From contig NZ_QTSU01000002.1 of the NCBI RefSeq assembly GCF_003382365.1, positions 620,001 to 684,000 on the forward strand: a stretch of 64,000 nucleotides of DNA, in the 5' to 3' direction. Below the pieces are notes generated by a model. It was not told where the DNA came from. It searched no databases and saw only the letters and a list, made by a program, of their open reading frames with translations. Shown here piece by piece: positions 1 to 9,997 of the stretch. The number at the start of each line of letters is the position of its first letter. Position 1 is the stretch's first letter. The DNA is from Lysobacter silvisoli (GTDB taxonomy: Bacteria; Pseudomonadota; Gammaproteobacteria; Xanthomonadales; Xanthomonadaceae). The position numbers were made by a program, and so were the translations under genes.

Positions 1-605
1 TAGACCACCAGGCGCGCGCCGTTGCGCGCCACCGCCACCGGCACCGCATGCGAGGGGTCGGTGATCAACAGCACGTTGGCGTGCAACGGGGTCACGCCGA
101 TGATCTGGCCGAGCAGGCCGCCGGCGTCGATCACGCTCTGGCCGGTGCGCACGCGGTCGCGGCTGCCGGCGTCCAGCACCAGGCGCTGGGTGGTGGGGTC
201 CAGGTCGATGTCCAGGATCGGCGCCAGCACCGCGTCCAGGTTGCCGCGCTGGGCGGTCTCGAGCAGGCCGCGCAGACGCACGTTGTCGGCGGCCACGGTC
301 TGCATGCGCGCCATGCGCGCCTGATTCACCAGCAGTTCGTTGCGCAGGCGGCGGTTGTCTTCGGTCAACTGCGCCAGGGTGCCGGCGTCGTCGGAGATGC
401 GCTCCACCAGCCGCCCGGGCCAGCCGGCCACCGCCCACAGCGGCGCCACCACCGTGGCCGCCTGCTGGCGCGCGCGGTGCAGCCAGCCGCCGCGGTGGTC
501 GAGCACGATCAGCACCACCGCCAGCGCCAGGTAGGCCAGCAGCCGCAAGGTGCCGGCGACATCGCCTAGACGGGCGGCGGTGGGTGGGCCGGCGTAAGAG
601 GGCAT
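1..605 (-). CDS. mreC: Rod shape-determining protein MreC, C-terminus cut by window edge
   Basis: The minus strand reads open from an ATG at 605 to the window edge, giving about 201 residues without a stop. It begins MPSYAGPPTAARLGD, then a single membrane helix (about residues 20-37, LLAYLALAVVLIVLD), a helical stretch (LTEDNRRLRNELL, about 81-93) and the start of the beta domain (LDIDLDPTTQRLVLDAGS ... GGLLGQIIGV). This is the MreC layout: an inner-membrane protein with a periplasmic part that links MreB to the cell-wall elongation machinery. It follows mreB on the same strand with a 143-bp gap, the usual mreB-mreC order. The C-terminal part lies outside the window. The start is supported by the short charged tail before the membrane helix. 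Confidence 0.93.
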   Translation of the reverse strand, partial: MPSYAGPPTAARLGDVAGTLRLLAYLALAVVLIVLDHRGGWLHRARQQAATVVAPLWAVAGWPGRLVERISDDAGTLAQLTEDNRRLRNELLVNQARMARMQTVAADNVRLRGLLETAQRGNLDAVLAPILDIDLDPTTQRLVLDAGSRDRVRTGQSVIDAGGLLGQIIGVTPLHANVLLITDPSHAVPVAVARNGARLVV

Positions 606-748
606 TGAGGCCGGGAGTCGGGGTGTAAAAGGTTGTCAGCACCGCGCGAAGCAGCCAGCTGCATCGCGCGCCTTGCCGCCGGCAGCGCCCGCGGGTGTTG
701 CGGAAACCGGGACGGCGCGCCAGCGGCCGCCGCCCCAGGCAGCGCGCC

Positions 749-2117
<1,369 letters not shown>

Positions 2118-3050
2118 ATGTCTGCACTGATCTGCGGTTCCCTGGCTTACGACACCATCATGGTGTTTCCCGACCAGTTCAAGAACCACATCCTGCCGGA
2201 CAAGGTCCACATCCTGAATGTGTCCTTCCTGGTCCCGCGCATGCGCCGCGAATTCGGCGGCTGCGCCGGCAACATCGCCTACAACCTCAAGCTGCTGGGC
2301 GGCGATCCGATCCCGATGGCCACCGTGGGCCAGGACTTCGGGCCCTACCGCGAATGGTTCGAGGAACAGGGCATCCGTCTGGACCAGGTCAAGGTGATCG
2401 ACGAGCTGTTCACCCCGCAGGCCTTCATCACCACCGACCACGACAACAACCAGATCACCGCCTTCCATCCGGGCGCGATGATGCGTTCCTACGAGAACCA
2501 CGTGCGCGACGTGAAGGGCGTGACCTTCGGCATCGTCAGCCCCGACGGCCGCGAGGGCATGATCCAGAACGCGCAGGAATTCTCCGAAGCGGGCATTCCC
2601 TTCATCTTCGATCCGGGCCAGGCCATGCCGCTGTTCAACGGCGAAGAGCTGCGCCACTTCATCGAGCAGGCCGACTACGTCACCGTCAACGACTACGAGT
2701 CCAACCTGCTGCAGGAACGCACCGGCTGGAGCGAGGGCGACATCGTCAAGCGGGTCAAGGCCTACATCACCACGCGCGGCCCGCACGGCTCGCAGATCCA
2801 CACGCCGGAAAAGACCTACGACATCCCGCCGGCGCACGAGCGCCGCGTGACCGATCCCACCGGCTGCGGCGACGCGTTCCGCGCCGGACTGATCTTCGGC
2901 ATCGAGAAGGGCTACGACTGGCTCACGATCGGCCGCATGGGCAACCTGATGGGCGCGCTCAAGGTCGAGCATCCGGGCACGCAGAACCAGCGCTTCGATT
3001 ACGAAGAGTTCGCCGAGCAGTTCAAGCAGCAGTTCGGTTACGCGCTGTAA
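2118..3050 (+). CDS. PfkB-family carbohydrate/nucleoside kinase (adenosine kinase-like)
   Basis: A 310-residue ribokinase/PfkB-family kinase. The N-terminus has the substrate-binding GGCAGNIAYNLKLLGGD segment (about 47-63), and the C-terminus has the anion-hole and catalytic-base signature DPTGCGDAFRAG (about 246-257, base Asp252). The usual family motif is DTxGAGD, so an Ala is replaced by Cys here. Such proteins phosphorylate sugars or nucleosides; xanthomonad orthologues are often annotated as adenosine kinase, but the substrate cannot be read from sequence alone. The start is the ATG at 2118, giving MSALICGSLAYDTIMVFP, the normal first beta strand. It stands alone and ends at a strong terminator shared with the convergent GNAT gene. 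Confidence 0.9.
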   Translation: MSALICGSLAYDTIMVFPDQFKNHILPDKVHILNVSFLVPRMRREFGGCAGNIAYNLKLLGGDPIPMATVGQDFGPYREWFEEQGIRLDQVKVIDELFTPQAFITTDHDNNQITAFHPGAMMRSYENHVRDVKGVTFGIVSPDGREGMIQNAQEFSEAGIPFIFDPGQAMPLFNGEELRHFIEQADYVTVNDYESNLLQERTGWSEGDIVKRVKAYITTRGPHGSQIHTPEKTYDIPPAHERRVTDPTGCGDAFRAGLIFGIEKGYDWLTIGRMGNLMGALKVEHPGTQNQRFDYEEFAEQFKQQFGYAL

Positions 3051-3076
3051 GCGGCCGCGCATCGCGCGACCCGCGC

Positions 3077-3109
3077 AAAAAAGTCCCGGCCGCGCGCCGG
3101 GATTTTTTT
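3077..3109. terminator. Bidirectional intrinsic terminator
   Basis: A 7-bp GC stem (3084-3090 with 3096-3102, loop CGCGC) is flanked by six A on the left and seven T on the right. It can terminate the PfkB gene on the plus strand and the GNAT gene, whose stop is at 3117, on the minus strand. Confidence 0.85.
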
Positions 3110-3116
3110 GCCCGAC

Positions 3117-3596
3117 TCAGTCGCGCAGACGCTTGCGGAACACCGCCACGTCCTGCCCGCCCTGGCGCGCGGTCTGCAGATACTCCCAACCCAGGCGCCG
3201 CATCAGGCCGATGGCGGTCGCGGTGCCGGTGTAGAGCGCGGCATGGCCGCGTTGCCGCGCCAGCTCCTCCAAGGCCAGGATCAGTTCGGCGCCCACGCCG
3301 CGTCGGCGCCAGGCCGGCGCCACCAAGGCCGCCGCCGCCCAAGGCGCGAACTGCGGGCACTCGTCGATCGAGGCGGACTTCAACGCGGCCACGCCGATCG
3401 CCGCGCCTTCGTGCAGCGCCACCACGCCGATCGGCAACGCGTCGCGGCTGCAGAACGCGGCCAGGTCGGCGGCCGCATCGCCGGGCCCATCGGCGCCGTA
3501 GTAATCGGGCCATTCGCTTTCGAACAAACGCCGCAGATCGCCGACGGCCGCCGGGTGGTCGGCCAACAGGGCGATGGCGACCTTGTCCGCGCTCAT
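3117..3596 (-). CDS. GNAT-family N-acetyltransferase
   Basis: A 159-residue single-domain GNAT. The acetyl-CoA binding segment (motif A) is visible as APAWRRRGVGAELILALEELA (the RRxGxG/A pyrophosphate loop, about residues 93-113), followed by the motif B region GHAALYTGTATAIGLMRRLGWEYL typical of the family. GNATs transfer acetyl from acetyl-CoA to an amine; the substrate is unknown here. The ATG at 3596 overlaps the stop of the upstream lysozyme gene (ATGA), so it is the last gene of the five-gene minus-strand run and probably translationally coupled. It ends just before the bidirectional terminator. Confidence 0.88.
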   Translation of the reverse strand: MSADKVAIALLADHPAAVGDLRRLFESEWPDYYGADGPGDAAADLAAFCSRDALPIGVVALHEGAAIGVAALKSASIDECPQFAPWAAAALVAPAWRRRGVGAELILALEELARQRGHAALYTGTATAIGLMRRLGWEYLQTARQGGQDVAVFRKRLRD

Positions 3597-4315
3597 GGCC
3601 GCGCCTCGCGCCAGCGCGCGAACGCCGCCGCGTCGCCGTCGAACACGTTCAAGTCCACCGGGCCGGCGATGCCGCGCACGCGGCCGCGATTGTGGTACTG
3701 CCACAGCGTCCACGGCCCGCTCGCGTCTGGCGCGCGCACGATCGCGCGGCGCCACAGCGCGCGCGCCGGCAGCTGCTCGCGGTAGGCGGCGTAGAACTCG
3801 GGCGTGACGTACAGCAGCGCGGCACGGCCGTAAGCCGCTTCGACCTCGGCCAGATAGGCGTCCAGTTCGCGCCGCAACTCCGCGCCCGCGGGCGCGCGCC
3901 CGCAGTTGCCGCCGAACTCCAGGTCCACCGCCGGCGGCAGGTCGTCGGGCGCCGGCGCGGCGGCGGCGAGGAAGTTGCGCGCCTGTTCGTCGCCGGACTT
4001 GCACCAGGTGTAGAAGTGATACGCGCCGACCGCCAGCCCCGCCGCACGCGCCTCGCCGCGGTTGCGCTCGAACAAGCGGTCGCGATGATCGCCGCCTTCG
4101 CTGGCCTTGAGATAGACGAAGGCGACATCGTCGCCCGCCACCGTGCGCCAGTCGACCTGGCCCTGATGGTGCGACACGTCCAGTCCGCGCAACGGATAAC
4201 GCACGCGGTCGGGCTGCCAATGCAGGAACCATTGCCAGCCCAGCGCCGCCGCCAGCGCCCCGCCCACGGCCAAGGCCGCCAGCGCGGCCAGCGCGCGCGG
4301 CCAGCGCGAACTCAC
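3593..4315 (-). CDS. Glycoside hydrolase family 25 lysozyme, membrane-anchored
   Basis: A 240-residue protein with an N-terminal membrane helix (ALAALAALAVGGALAAALGW, about 8-27) and a GH25 barrel. Visible motifs are GLDVSHHQGQVDW with the conserved Asp (about 45-57), FVYLKASEGGDHRD, GAYHFYTW, the catalytic DxE in AVDLEFGGNC, and WQYHNRGRV near the C-terminus. GH25 enzymes cleave the MurNAc-GlcNAc bond of peptidoglycan. The helix suggests a periplasm-facing anchored or exported enzyme. The start is a GTG at 4315 that overlaps the stop of the preceding lipoprotein gene (GTGA); no ATG fits before the domain. The downstream GNAT overlaps by ATGA. Confidence 0.9.
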   Translation of the reverse strand: MSSRWPRALAALAALAVGGALAAALGWQWFLHWQPDRVRYPLRGLDVSHHQGQVDWRTVAGDDVAFVYLKASEGGDHRDRLFERNRGEARAAGLAVGAYHFYTWCKSGDEQARNFLAAAAPAPDDLPPAVDLEFGGNCGRAPAGAELRRELDAYLAEVEAAYGRAALLYVTPEFYAAYREQLPARALWRRAIVRAPDASGPWTLWQYHNRGRVRGIAGPVDLNVFDGDAAAFARWREARP

Positions 4316-5031
4316 TTCCAGCCCGGCAGCTTGTCCGCGTCCAGGCCGCCGACTTCGAACACCGCGGTGCGGGTGCCGCCGGCCTTGACCGGGAACTCGA
4401 TGGCGATGGTCCTGGCGCCGCGCACGGTGCGCCACAGCATGCGCTCGTCCTCGATGAACATGGCGATGGCTTCGTCGGTCTTGGGCCGGCTGGCCGCCAC
4501 CGGCTTGGGCGCGGCGTCGTCGACCTTGAGCTTGACCTTGCAGCCGCCGTAGCAGTCGAAGTCGCCGGCCTGCAGCACCAGATAGCTGGTGCGGCCCCAC
4601 TCGGGATGGTCGCGGAAGATCAGCCGCACCTCGTGCGGGCCGCCGCCATCGGTGTCCAGGTACTCCTTGGCGTAGAGCGCGGCCGAACGCTGCTCGCCGC
4701 CCTTGGCCGGCTGGCTCTGGTAGGTCCACAGCGCGGCCAGGCGGCGCGCTTCCAGCGTGTTCACCGCCTCGACCTTGGCCTTTTCGTACTGCTCGTGGAT
4801 GCGCGCGGCGGCCTGGCTCTTGGGGTACTTGGCGTTGAGGATGTCGCCGTGCGCACGCGCCACGTCCCATTTGCCCAGGGCCACGGCTTCGTCGAAGGAC
4901 TTGGCCATGTCGCTTGCGGCCTTTTCGTCGGCCGCGGCCTGCGCGGCGGCCACCGCCTTGGGGTCCGGGCCGGGTTGGCAGGCGCCGACGGCAAGCGCGG
5001 CGGCGATCAGCAACGGGAACTTTGCGTTCAT
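4312..5031 (-). CDS. Putative lipoprotein of unknown function
   Basis: A 239-residue protein with a lipoprotein signal peptide (MNAKFPLLIAAALAVGAC, lipobox VGAC, Cys18). An Ala-rich helical segment follows (about 25-50), then a possible TPR-like helical stretch (ALGKWDVARAHGDILNAKYP) and a beta-rich C-terminal half with a CYGGC pair that could form a disulfide (GDFDCYGGCKVKLKVDD). I do not recognise a named family. It overlaps the hydrolase upstream by ATGA and the lysozyme downstream by GTGA. It is therefore an operon member and perhaps acts at the envelope with the lysozyme and peptidase. Confidence 0.8.
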   Translation of the reverse strand: MNAKFPLLIAAALAVGACQPGPDPKAVAAAQAAADEKAASDMAKSFDEAVALGKWDVARAHGDILNAKYPKSQAAARIHEQYEKAKVEAVNTLEARRLAALWTYQSQPAKGGEQRSAALYAKEYLDTDGGGPHEVRLIFRDHPEWGRTSYLVLQAGDFDCYGGCKVKLKVDDAAPKPVAASRPKTDEAIAMFIEDERMLWRTVRGARTIAIEFPVKAGGTRTAVFEVGGLDADKLPGWK

Positions 5032-6005
5032 CGGGATTGGCCCTTTTCTATGAGTCCGACGACGGCCTGGGCGACCGCGTCGGGTTGTTCGATCGGCGAC
5101 ATATGCCCGCAGCCGTCCAGCAGCACGCGCAGCGCCTGCGGCATGCGCTGCGCATACAGCTCCAGCGCGCTGGCGTCGATGACCGCATCCTGGCGGCACC
5201 ATAGCAGCAAGGCCGGTTGCCGGATGCCCGCGGCCGCCTCGCCGGGCAGAAAGCGTTCCGGGCCGCGGCCGATGCGATCCAGCACCGCCTGCTCGAACGC
5301 CGCGTCGCGTTTGCGCCGGGCGATGTAGATGCGGTCGGCCGGCCACGGGATCAGCGGCTTGGCGCGGCCGTCGTAGAACACGGTATCGATGTAACGGCGC
5401 AGCGAGGCCTGGTCGACCACCGCGAACGGATTGGCGCCGGCCAGCACCTGCTCGCCGAAGCGGTTGTCGCGGAAACGCACGCCGGCCGCGTCCAGCAGGC
5501 CGATGCGATCCACCGCACCGGTGTGGCGCGCGGCGGTGAGCGCGGCGATGCCGCCGCCCATGGAATGCCCCAGCAGCACCACCTGGCCGCCGCGCGGCCG
5601 CGCCACCTGTTCGATGAAGGCGGCCACGCGCGCGCTCTGCGCCAGGAAGCCGTAATCGGCGCCGGCCACGCGTTGGCTTTCGCCCCAGCCCGGCAGGTCC
5701 GGGATCAGCAACCGGTAGCGGCCACGCAAACGCTGCGCCAGCGGGTACCAGTTCTCCTTGCTGCCGGTGAAGCCGTGCACCAGCACCAGCACCGGCGCGT
5801 TGGCCGGCGCCTCGTCGTTGTAGGCGTAAACCCAGCGGTGACCAGCCACGACCACGCTGTCGCGCGACAGGCCCGCGGCGATGCGCTGGCGGGTGTAGTC
5901 GGCCAGCACCACCCGGTAGGGGTCGCGCCACAGCAGCGCCGTCAGCAGCGCAAACGACGCGGCCGCCACTAGGGCGGCCGCGATCAGAAGGCGACGCCGG
6001 CGCAC
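5028..6005 (-). CDS. Alpha/beta-fold hydrolase with N-terminal membrane anchor
   Basis: A 325-residue protein. An Arg-rich start and hydrophobic helix (MRRRRLLIAAALVAAASFALL) precede a complete alpha/beta hydrolase domain: oxyanion segment LVLVHGFTGSKENW (about 73-86), nucleophile elbow GHSMGGGIAA, an acid candidate in CRQDAVID and a catalytic His in DGCGHMSPIEQP. It resembles lipases and esterases of the MhpC/YbfF group; the substrate is unknown. The start is a GTG at 6005, 7 bp after the stop of the M1 peptidase gene, and the stop overlaps the next ATG. The position suggests an envelope-located hydrolase co-expressed with the peptidase and lysozyme. Confidence 0.88.
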   Translation of the reverse strand: MRRRRLLIAAALVAAASFALLTALLWRDPYRVVLADYTRQRIAAGLSRDSVVVAGHRWVYAYNDEAPANAPVLVLVHGFTGSKENWYPLAQRLRGRYRLLIPDLPGWGESQRVAGADYGFLAQSARVAAFIEQVARPRGGQVVLLGHSMGGGIAALTAARHTGAVDRIGLLDAAGVRFRDNRFGEQVLAGANPFAVVDQASLRRYIDTVFYDGRAKPLIPWPADRIYIARRKRDAAFEQAVLDRIGRGPERFLPGEAAAGIRQPALLLWCRQDAVIDASALELYAQRMPQALRVLLDGCGHMSPIEQPDAVAQAVVGLIEKGQSR

Positions 6006-6012
6006 GGCGTCC

Positions 6013-7956
6013 TTACTGCGCCGGTTGCGGCGCGGCCTTAGCCTTGGCGATCACCGCTTCCACCGAACCGGTGGTGATCGGGTGATAGCTGGGCTTGGCC
6101 TTGGCGAAGATCTGCTCGGCCAGCGCCAGGCCGGCGGGCGTCTTGACCAGTTCGTTGTAGGTCGGCATCACCAGCTTGCGCCGGCCCACGCGCTGCAGGA
6201 ACGCGCCCAGCGCTTCGTTGGCCTGGGTGTAGCCGCTGCGCACCGCCAGAGGGTACCAGCGCTGGGCGATCTCGCCGTTGGGCGTACCGGTGAACTTGTA
6301 CGCCGCGTCCAGCGCCTTGAGCTGATCGACGCTGAGCGTGTCGGGCATGCCTTCGATGAAGTGCACGCGCTCCTGCGTGGTCCACTTGTCGCTGGCCGCC
6401 TTGTCCGGCAGCGTGCCCGCGTCCAGCCAGGCCTTGCGCGCGGCGTCGACCGCGTCGAAGCGCGCCGACGGCGTGGCCGGCGCATTGGCCGGAATGCCGG
6501 GCTCGTACAGCCAGGCGTCGAACTCGGCCTGGGTCACCTTGCCCGGATACTTGTCCAGCAGGTTGGCCTTGGCGTAGTCGACGAACTGCTGGGTGGAGAT
6601 GCTCTGGAACGCGAAGTGGTCGAAGTAGCCGCGCAGGAAGGCGTCGAAATTCTCGCGGCCGAAGCGCTGCTCCAGGAACTCCAGGAACCAGGCGCCCTTG
6701 GTGTAGACGGTGCCGGTGAGGTTGTCGTCCGGGTCCTTGAGGTCGCCCGGCTTGACCGCCAGCGACTGCAGCGCCTTGTTGTCGTCGGTGAACTCGGCCT
6801 TGAGCTCGTTGCGGCCGATCACGCTCTCCATGTCGGCGCGCTCCTTGCCGTACAGCGACTCGACGATGCGGTTCTCGACGTAGCTGGTGAAGCCTTCGTT
6901 GAGCCAGGCATCGTTGGCGGTGGAGAAGGTGACCAGGTTGCCCGACCAGCTGTGCGCGAGCTCGTGCGCGATCAGCGACACCAGCGACTTGTCGCCGACC
7001 ACCACGGTGGGCGTGGCGAAGGTCAGGCGCGGGTTCTCCATGCCGCCGTAGGGGAACGACGGCGGCAGCACCAGGATGTCGTAACGCTCCCAGCGGTAGG
7101 GGCCGTACAACTTCTCGGTAGTCTCCATCATCTTTTCGGTGTCGGCGAACTCGGCCGCGGCCTTGGGTGCCATCGCCGGTTCGGCCCACACGCCGCTGCG
7201 CGCGGAGATCGGCTGGAACACCAGGTCGCCGGCGGCGATGGCCAGCAGGTAGGACGGGATGCGCTGCGGCATCTTGAATTCGTAGTCGCCGTCGCGCGGC
7301 GCCTTGGGATCGTTGTCGGCGCTCATCAGCACCATCGCGTCCTTGGGCGAGGTCACGTGCGCGGTGTAGGTGAAGCGCACGCTGGGCGTGTCCTGCAGCG
7401 GCACCCAGGAGCGCGCGTGGATCTGCTGCGACTGGCTGAACATGAAGGGCGTCTTCTTGCCCTCGGTCATCGCCGGCGTCAGCCACTGCAAGCCCGAGGC
7501 CTCCGGCGAGGTCTTGTAGCTCACGCGGATGCGCGCGTTGCGGTCCGGCGCTTCGATGGTGAGCTTGCTGCCCAGCAGCTTGTCGGCCGGCGCCAGGGCG
7601 AACTTGAGGTCGTTCCACTTGCCGTCGCTGCGCTCGCCTACGACCTTGTCGATGGTCAGATCGCGCGTGTCCAGCACCAGCTGGGTGGCGCTCTTGTCGA
7701 CCCAGTTCAGGGTGTAGGTGGCCGAGCCGCCGAGCTGCTTGTGCTCGAAGTCCACCGCCAGCTGCAGGGCCAGGTCGTCGATCCGGACCTTGCCCGGCTC
7801 GGCGTAGGAATGCGCATCGACCACGGCGGCTGGGGTCACGGCGGTCTCCGTGTTGGCGGCGGGGGTGGCGGTGCCCTGCGCGGGCGGCGCGGCATCGCGC
7901 GAACAGGCGGCGGCCAGCGCCGCGGCGAGACAGACGGTCAGGATCGAATAACGCAT
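6013..7956 (-). CDS. M1-family zinc aminopeptidase, lipoprotein (leukotriene A4 hydrolase-like)
   Basis: A 647-residue peptidase with a lipobox (LAAALAAAC, Cys18), so it is probably anchored in the outer membrane or periplasm. The substrate-binding GGMEN motif is at 304-308 and the zinc site HELAH at 331-335, with the third ligand Glu354 in WLNEGFTSYVE. The C-terminal helical region (about 510-640) fits the LTA4H-type C-terminal domain. M1 enzymes remove N-terminal residues from peptides. The ATG at 7956 was chosen over the upstream extension because it gives a clean lipoprotein signal. It is the first gene of the minus-strand run of five, with its promoter in the 219-bp divergent gap to the SDR gene. 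Confidence 0.95.
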   Translation of the reverse strand: MRYSILTVCLAAALAAACSRDAAPPAQGTATPAANTETAVTPAAVVDAHSYAEPGKVRIDDLALQLAVDFEHKQLGGSATYTLNWVDKSATQLVLDTRDLTIDKVVGERSDGKWNDLKFALAPADKLLGSKLTIEAPDRNARIRVSYKTSPEASGLQWLTPAMTEGKKTPFMFSQSQQIHARSWVPLQDTPSVRFTYTAHVTSPKDAMVLMSADNDPKAPRDGDYEFKMPQRIPSYLLAIAAGDLVFQPISARSGVWAEPAMAPKAAAEFADTEKMMETTEKLYGPYRWERYDILVLPPSFPYGGMENPRLTFATPTVVVGDKSLVSLIAHELAHSWSGNLVTFSTANDAWLNEGFTSYVENRIVESLYGKERADMESVIGRNELKAEFTDDNKALQSLAVKPGDLKDPDDNLTGTVYTKGAWFLEFLEQRFGRENFDAFLRGYFDHFAFQSISTQQFVDYAKANLLDKYPGKVTQAEFDAWLYEPGIPANAPATPSARFDAVDAARKAWLDAGTLPDKAASDKWTTQERVHFIEGMPDTLSVDQLKALDAAYKFTGTPNGEIAQRWYPLAVRSGYTQANEALGAFLQRVGRRKLVMPTYNELVKTPAGLALAEQIFAKAKPSYHPITTGSVEAVIAKAKAAPQPAQ

Positions 7957-8175
7957 GGAAGGCCCGGTACGTAAAGGGACGAGCCTTCGAGTGTAGCGCC
8001 TCGCCCGCGCCGGGGCATCGCACAGCATGGCGGTTGCGCGCGCGCCGGTCAGCGCCGGCGCCGCAACGCAGAGTTCCGGCCCGCGGCGGCGCAACACTCA
8101 GTCCCGCCGGACCGGCTGCGCGCGCGCCGGCGCCTGCCTAGCATCGGGGCCCTTCCCCAACCCCGGAGTTCGGAC

Positions 8176-8916
8176 ATGAATCCTTTGGCAGGCAAGGTCG
8201 CCCTGGTCACCGGCGGCAGCCGCGGCATCGGTGCGGCCACCGCGCGGCGCCTGGCGCGCGACGGCGCCGACGTGGCGCTGACCTACGCCAGCTCGCAAGC
8301 GCAGGCGCAGGAGGTGGTCGCGGCGATCCGGGCCGCCGGCCGCCGCGGCCTGGCGATCCAGGCCGACAGCGCCGACCCGGCCGCGGTGAGCGCGGCGGTG
8401 GAGCGTACCGTCGCCGAATTCGGCCGCCTGGACATCCTGGTCAACAACGCCGGCATCTTCATGTACGGCCCGTTTGAAGATGAGTCGCGCGAGAGCTTCG
8501 AGCGCGCGATCGCGATCAACGTGCAGGCGCCGTTCGTGGCCGCGCAGGCCGCGTCCAGGCACCTGGGCGAAGGCGGCCGCATCATCACCATCGGCAGTTG
8601 CCTGGGCGAACGCATCGGCGCGCCGGGCATGACCCTGTACTCGCTGACCAAGTTCGCCACCGTCGGCCTGAGCAAGGGCCTGGCCCAGGACCTGGGCGCG
8701 CGCGGCATCACCGCCAACGTGGTCCAGCCCGGCCCCATCGATACCGACATGAACCCCGCCGACGGCGAAGGCGCCGACGCGCAGCGCGCGGGCCTGCCGC
8801 TGGGCCGCTACGGCGAACCCGACGACGTCGCCGACGCGGTGGCCTTCCTCGCCGGCCCCGGCGGGCGCTTCGTCACCGGCGCCGTGCTTTCGGTCGACGG
8901 CGGCTTCTCGGCCTGA
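8176..8916 (+). CDS. Short-chain dehydrogenase/reductase (SDR)
   Basis: A 246-residue classical SDR. It has the nucleotide-binding TGGSRGIGAAT (about 13-23), NNAG (about 89-92), a catalytic Ser in ITIGSCLG and the YSLTK catalytic Tyr/Lys pair (about 155-159). The C-terminus LSVDGGFSA is usual for FabG-like and glucose dehydrogenase-like SDRs. Residues after the first beta strand (LTYASSQAQ) suggest NADP(H) preference, which is only an inference. The substrate is unknown. The SMR exporter gene begins 3 bp after its stop, so the two are probably co-transcribed. Confidence 0.93.
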   Translation: MNPLAGKVALVTGGSRGIGAATARRLARDGADVALTYASSQAQAQEVVAAIRAAGRRGLAIQADSADPAAVSAAVERTVAEFGRLDILVNNAGIFMYGPFEDESRESFERAIAINVQAPFVAAQAASRHLGEGGRIITIGSCLGERIGAPGMTLYSLTKFATVGLSKGLAQDLGARGITANVVQPGPIDTDMNPADGEGADAQRAGLPLGRYGEPDDVADAVAFLAGPGGRFVTGAVLSVDGGFSA

Positions 8917-8919
8917 GCC

Positions 8920-9252
8920 GTGGGCCGCGCCTCGCTACTGGCCTGGTCGCTGCTGGTCGGCGCCGGGCTGCTGGAAATCGTCTGGGCCATCGCGCTGAAA
9001 CAGAGCGAAGGCTTCGAGCGCCTGTGGCCTTCGGTGATCGGCCTGGGCGCGGCGGTGCTGAGCTTCGCCATGCTGGCCCTGGCGCTGAAGTGGCTGCCGG
9101 TGGGCACCGCCTACGCGGTGTGGGTGGGCATCGGCACGGTGGGCGTGGCGGTGGCCGGTATCGTCGCCTTCGGCGAGCCGGCGAACGCGCTGCGCCTGGG
9201 CTGCCTGGCGCTGATCGTGGGTGGGGTGATCGGTTTGAAAGTAATCGGATGA
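8920..9252 (+). CDS. Small multidrug resistance (SMR) family exporter, Gdx/SugE-like
   Basis: A 110-residue protein with four predicted membrane helices, the SMR layout. The essential membrane Glu is in GLLEIVWAIALKQSEGF (Glu19 here, equivalent to Glu13/14 of the family), and the WVGIGTVG motif is in the third helix. The EIVWAIALK signature resembles the Gdx (formerly SugE) guanidinium/quaternary ammonium subgroup more than EmrE. SMR proteins work as dual-topology dimers exchanging substrate for protons. The start is a GTG at 8920, 3 bp after the SDR stop. No guanidine riboswitch is seen, which fits the gene being the second in an operon. Confidence 0.88.
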   Translation: MGRASLLAWSLLVGAGLLEIVWAIALKQSEGFERLWPSVIGLGAAVLSFAMLALALKWLPVGTAYAVWVGIGTVGVAVAGIVAFGEPANALRLGCLALIVGGVIGLKVIG

Positions 9253-9298
9253 CGCGCGGTCGCACGACACCGCGCCCTGGCGCACGCGCGCCGGGGCC

Positions 9299-9841
9299 TC
9301 ACCAGTCGTTCCACTGCTCCACGCAGTTGGCATAAGCCGGCTTGCACATCGGCGAGCCTTGCGCCTTGCATTGCGCCTCGGCCTGCGCCTTCGCGTCGGC
9401 CACTTCCTTGCCGGTGCCGGCGTAGATCGCGAGCTTGCTGCCGCTGGCATCGGCGCCGATCACCGCCACCGCGCATTCGTTGACGAAGCTCAGCACGATC
9501 TTGCAGTCGGTACCGCCGTTGGCCTTGCAACTTTGCATGGCCGACCGCTCGGCCTGCCGCCGGCTGCCGAACAGATCGTTTTTGTCGCTGGCGCCGACCG
9601 CCACAGAAGCTTGCGCGAATGCGAGCGCGCCGTAACCGTTGTAGACCTTGGGCCCGCGCGGCGTGTTGTCCACGGGCGGCCAGCCACCGCCAGAGCCTCC
9701 CGGTACGCACTGGTTGGCGCCCGGAGTGCCCGTAGGCGTGGGGTTCGGCCGCATGCCGTCGGGGCAGCCGTCCTCGGCCGAGGCCGGGGCGGCGATGGCC
9801 AGGAGCATAAGCGTGGATAGCGATGCGAACAGCAATTTCAC
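9299..9841 (-). CDS. Secreted DUF4189-domain protein
   Basis: About 180 residues with a signal peptide (KLLFASLSTLMLLAIAAPASA, cleavage after ASA). A Pro/Gly-rich linker with CPDGMRPNPTP follows, then a DUF4189 domain: GYGALAFAQ, then SRRQAERSAMQSCKANGG, KIVLSFVNECAVAVIG and the final Cys-containing WNDW end. Six Cys residues in the mature part suggest disulfides. The domain is common and multi-copy in xanthomonads; its biochemical role is not known to me. I chose the GTG at 9841, which puts the signal peptide at the very N-terminus; another in-frame GTG at 9868 would add nine residues. Confidence 0.82.
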   Translation of the reverse strand: MKLLFASLSTLMLLAIAAPASAEDGCPDGMRPNPTPTGTPGANQCVPGGSGGGWPPVDNTPRGPKVYNGYGALAFAQASVAVGASDKNDLFGSRRQAERSAMQSCKANGGTDCKIVLSFVNECAVAVIGADASGSKLAIYAGTGKEVADAKAQAEAQCKAQGSPMCKPAYANCVEQWNDW

Positions 9842-9997
9842 GGCGACCGTTCCATATCGAGCTCGCACCGGAGCCTAAGCAATCGGCCGTGCCGGCACCA
9901 CCGACATGCGCCGACACGTGGGCAACTTGCGCCGGTTCGGGCGAGATGCGCAACAGACACTGGCTGCAGGCCGTGCGATCGGCTGCGATGCAGGCGC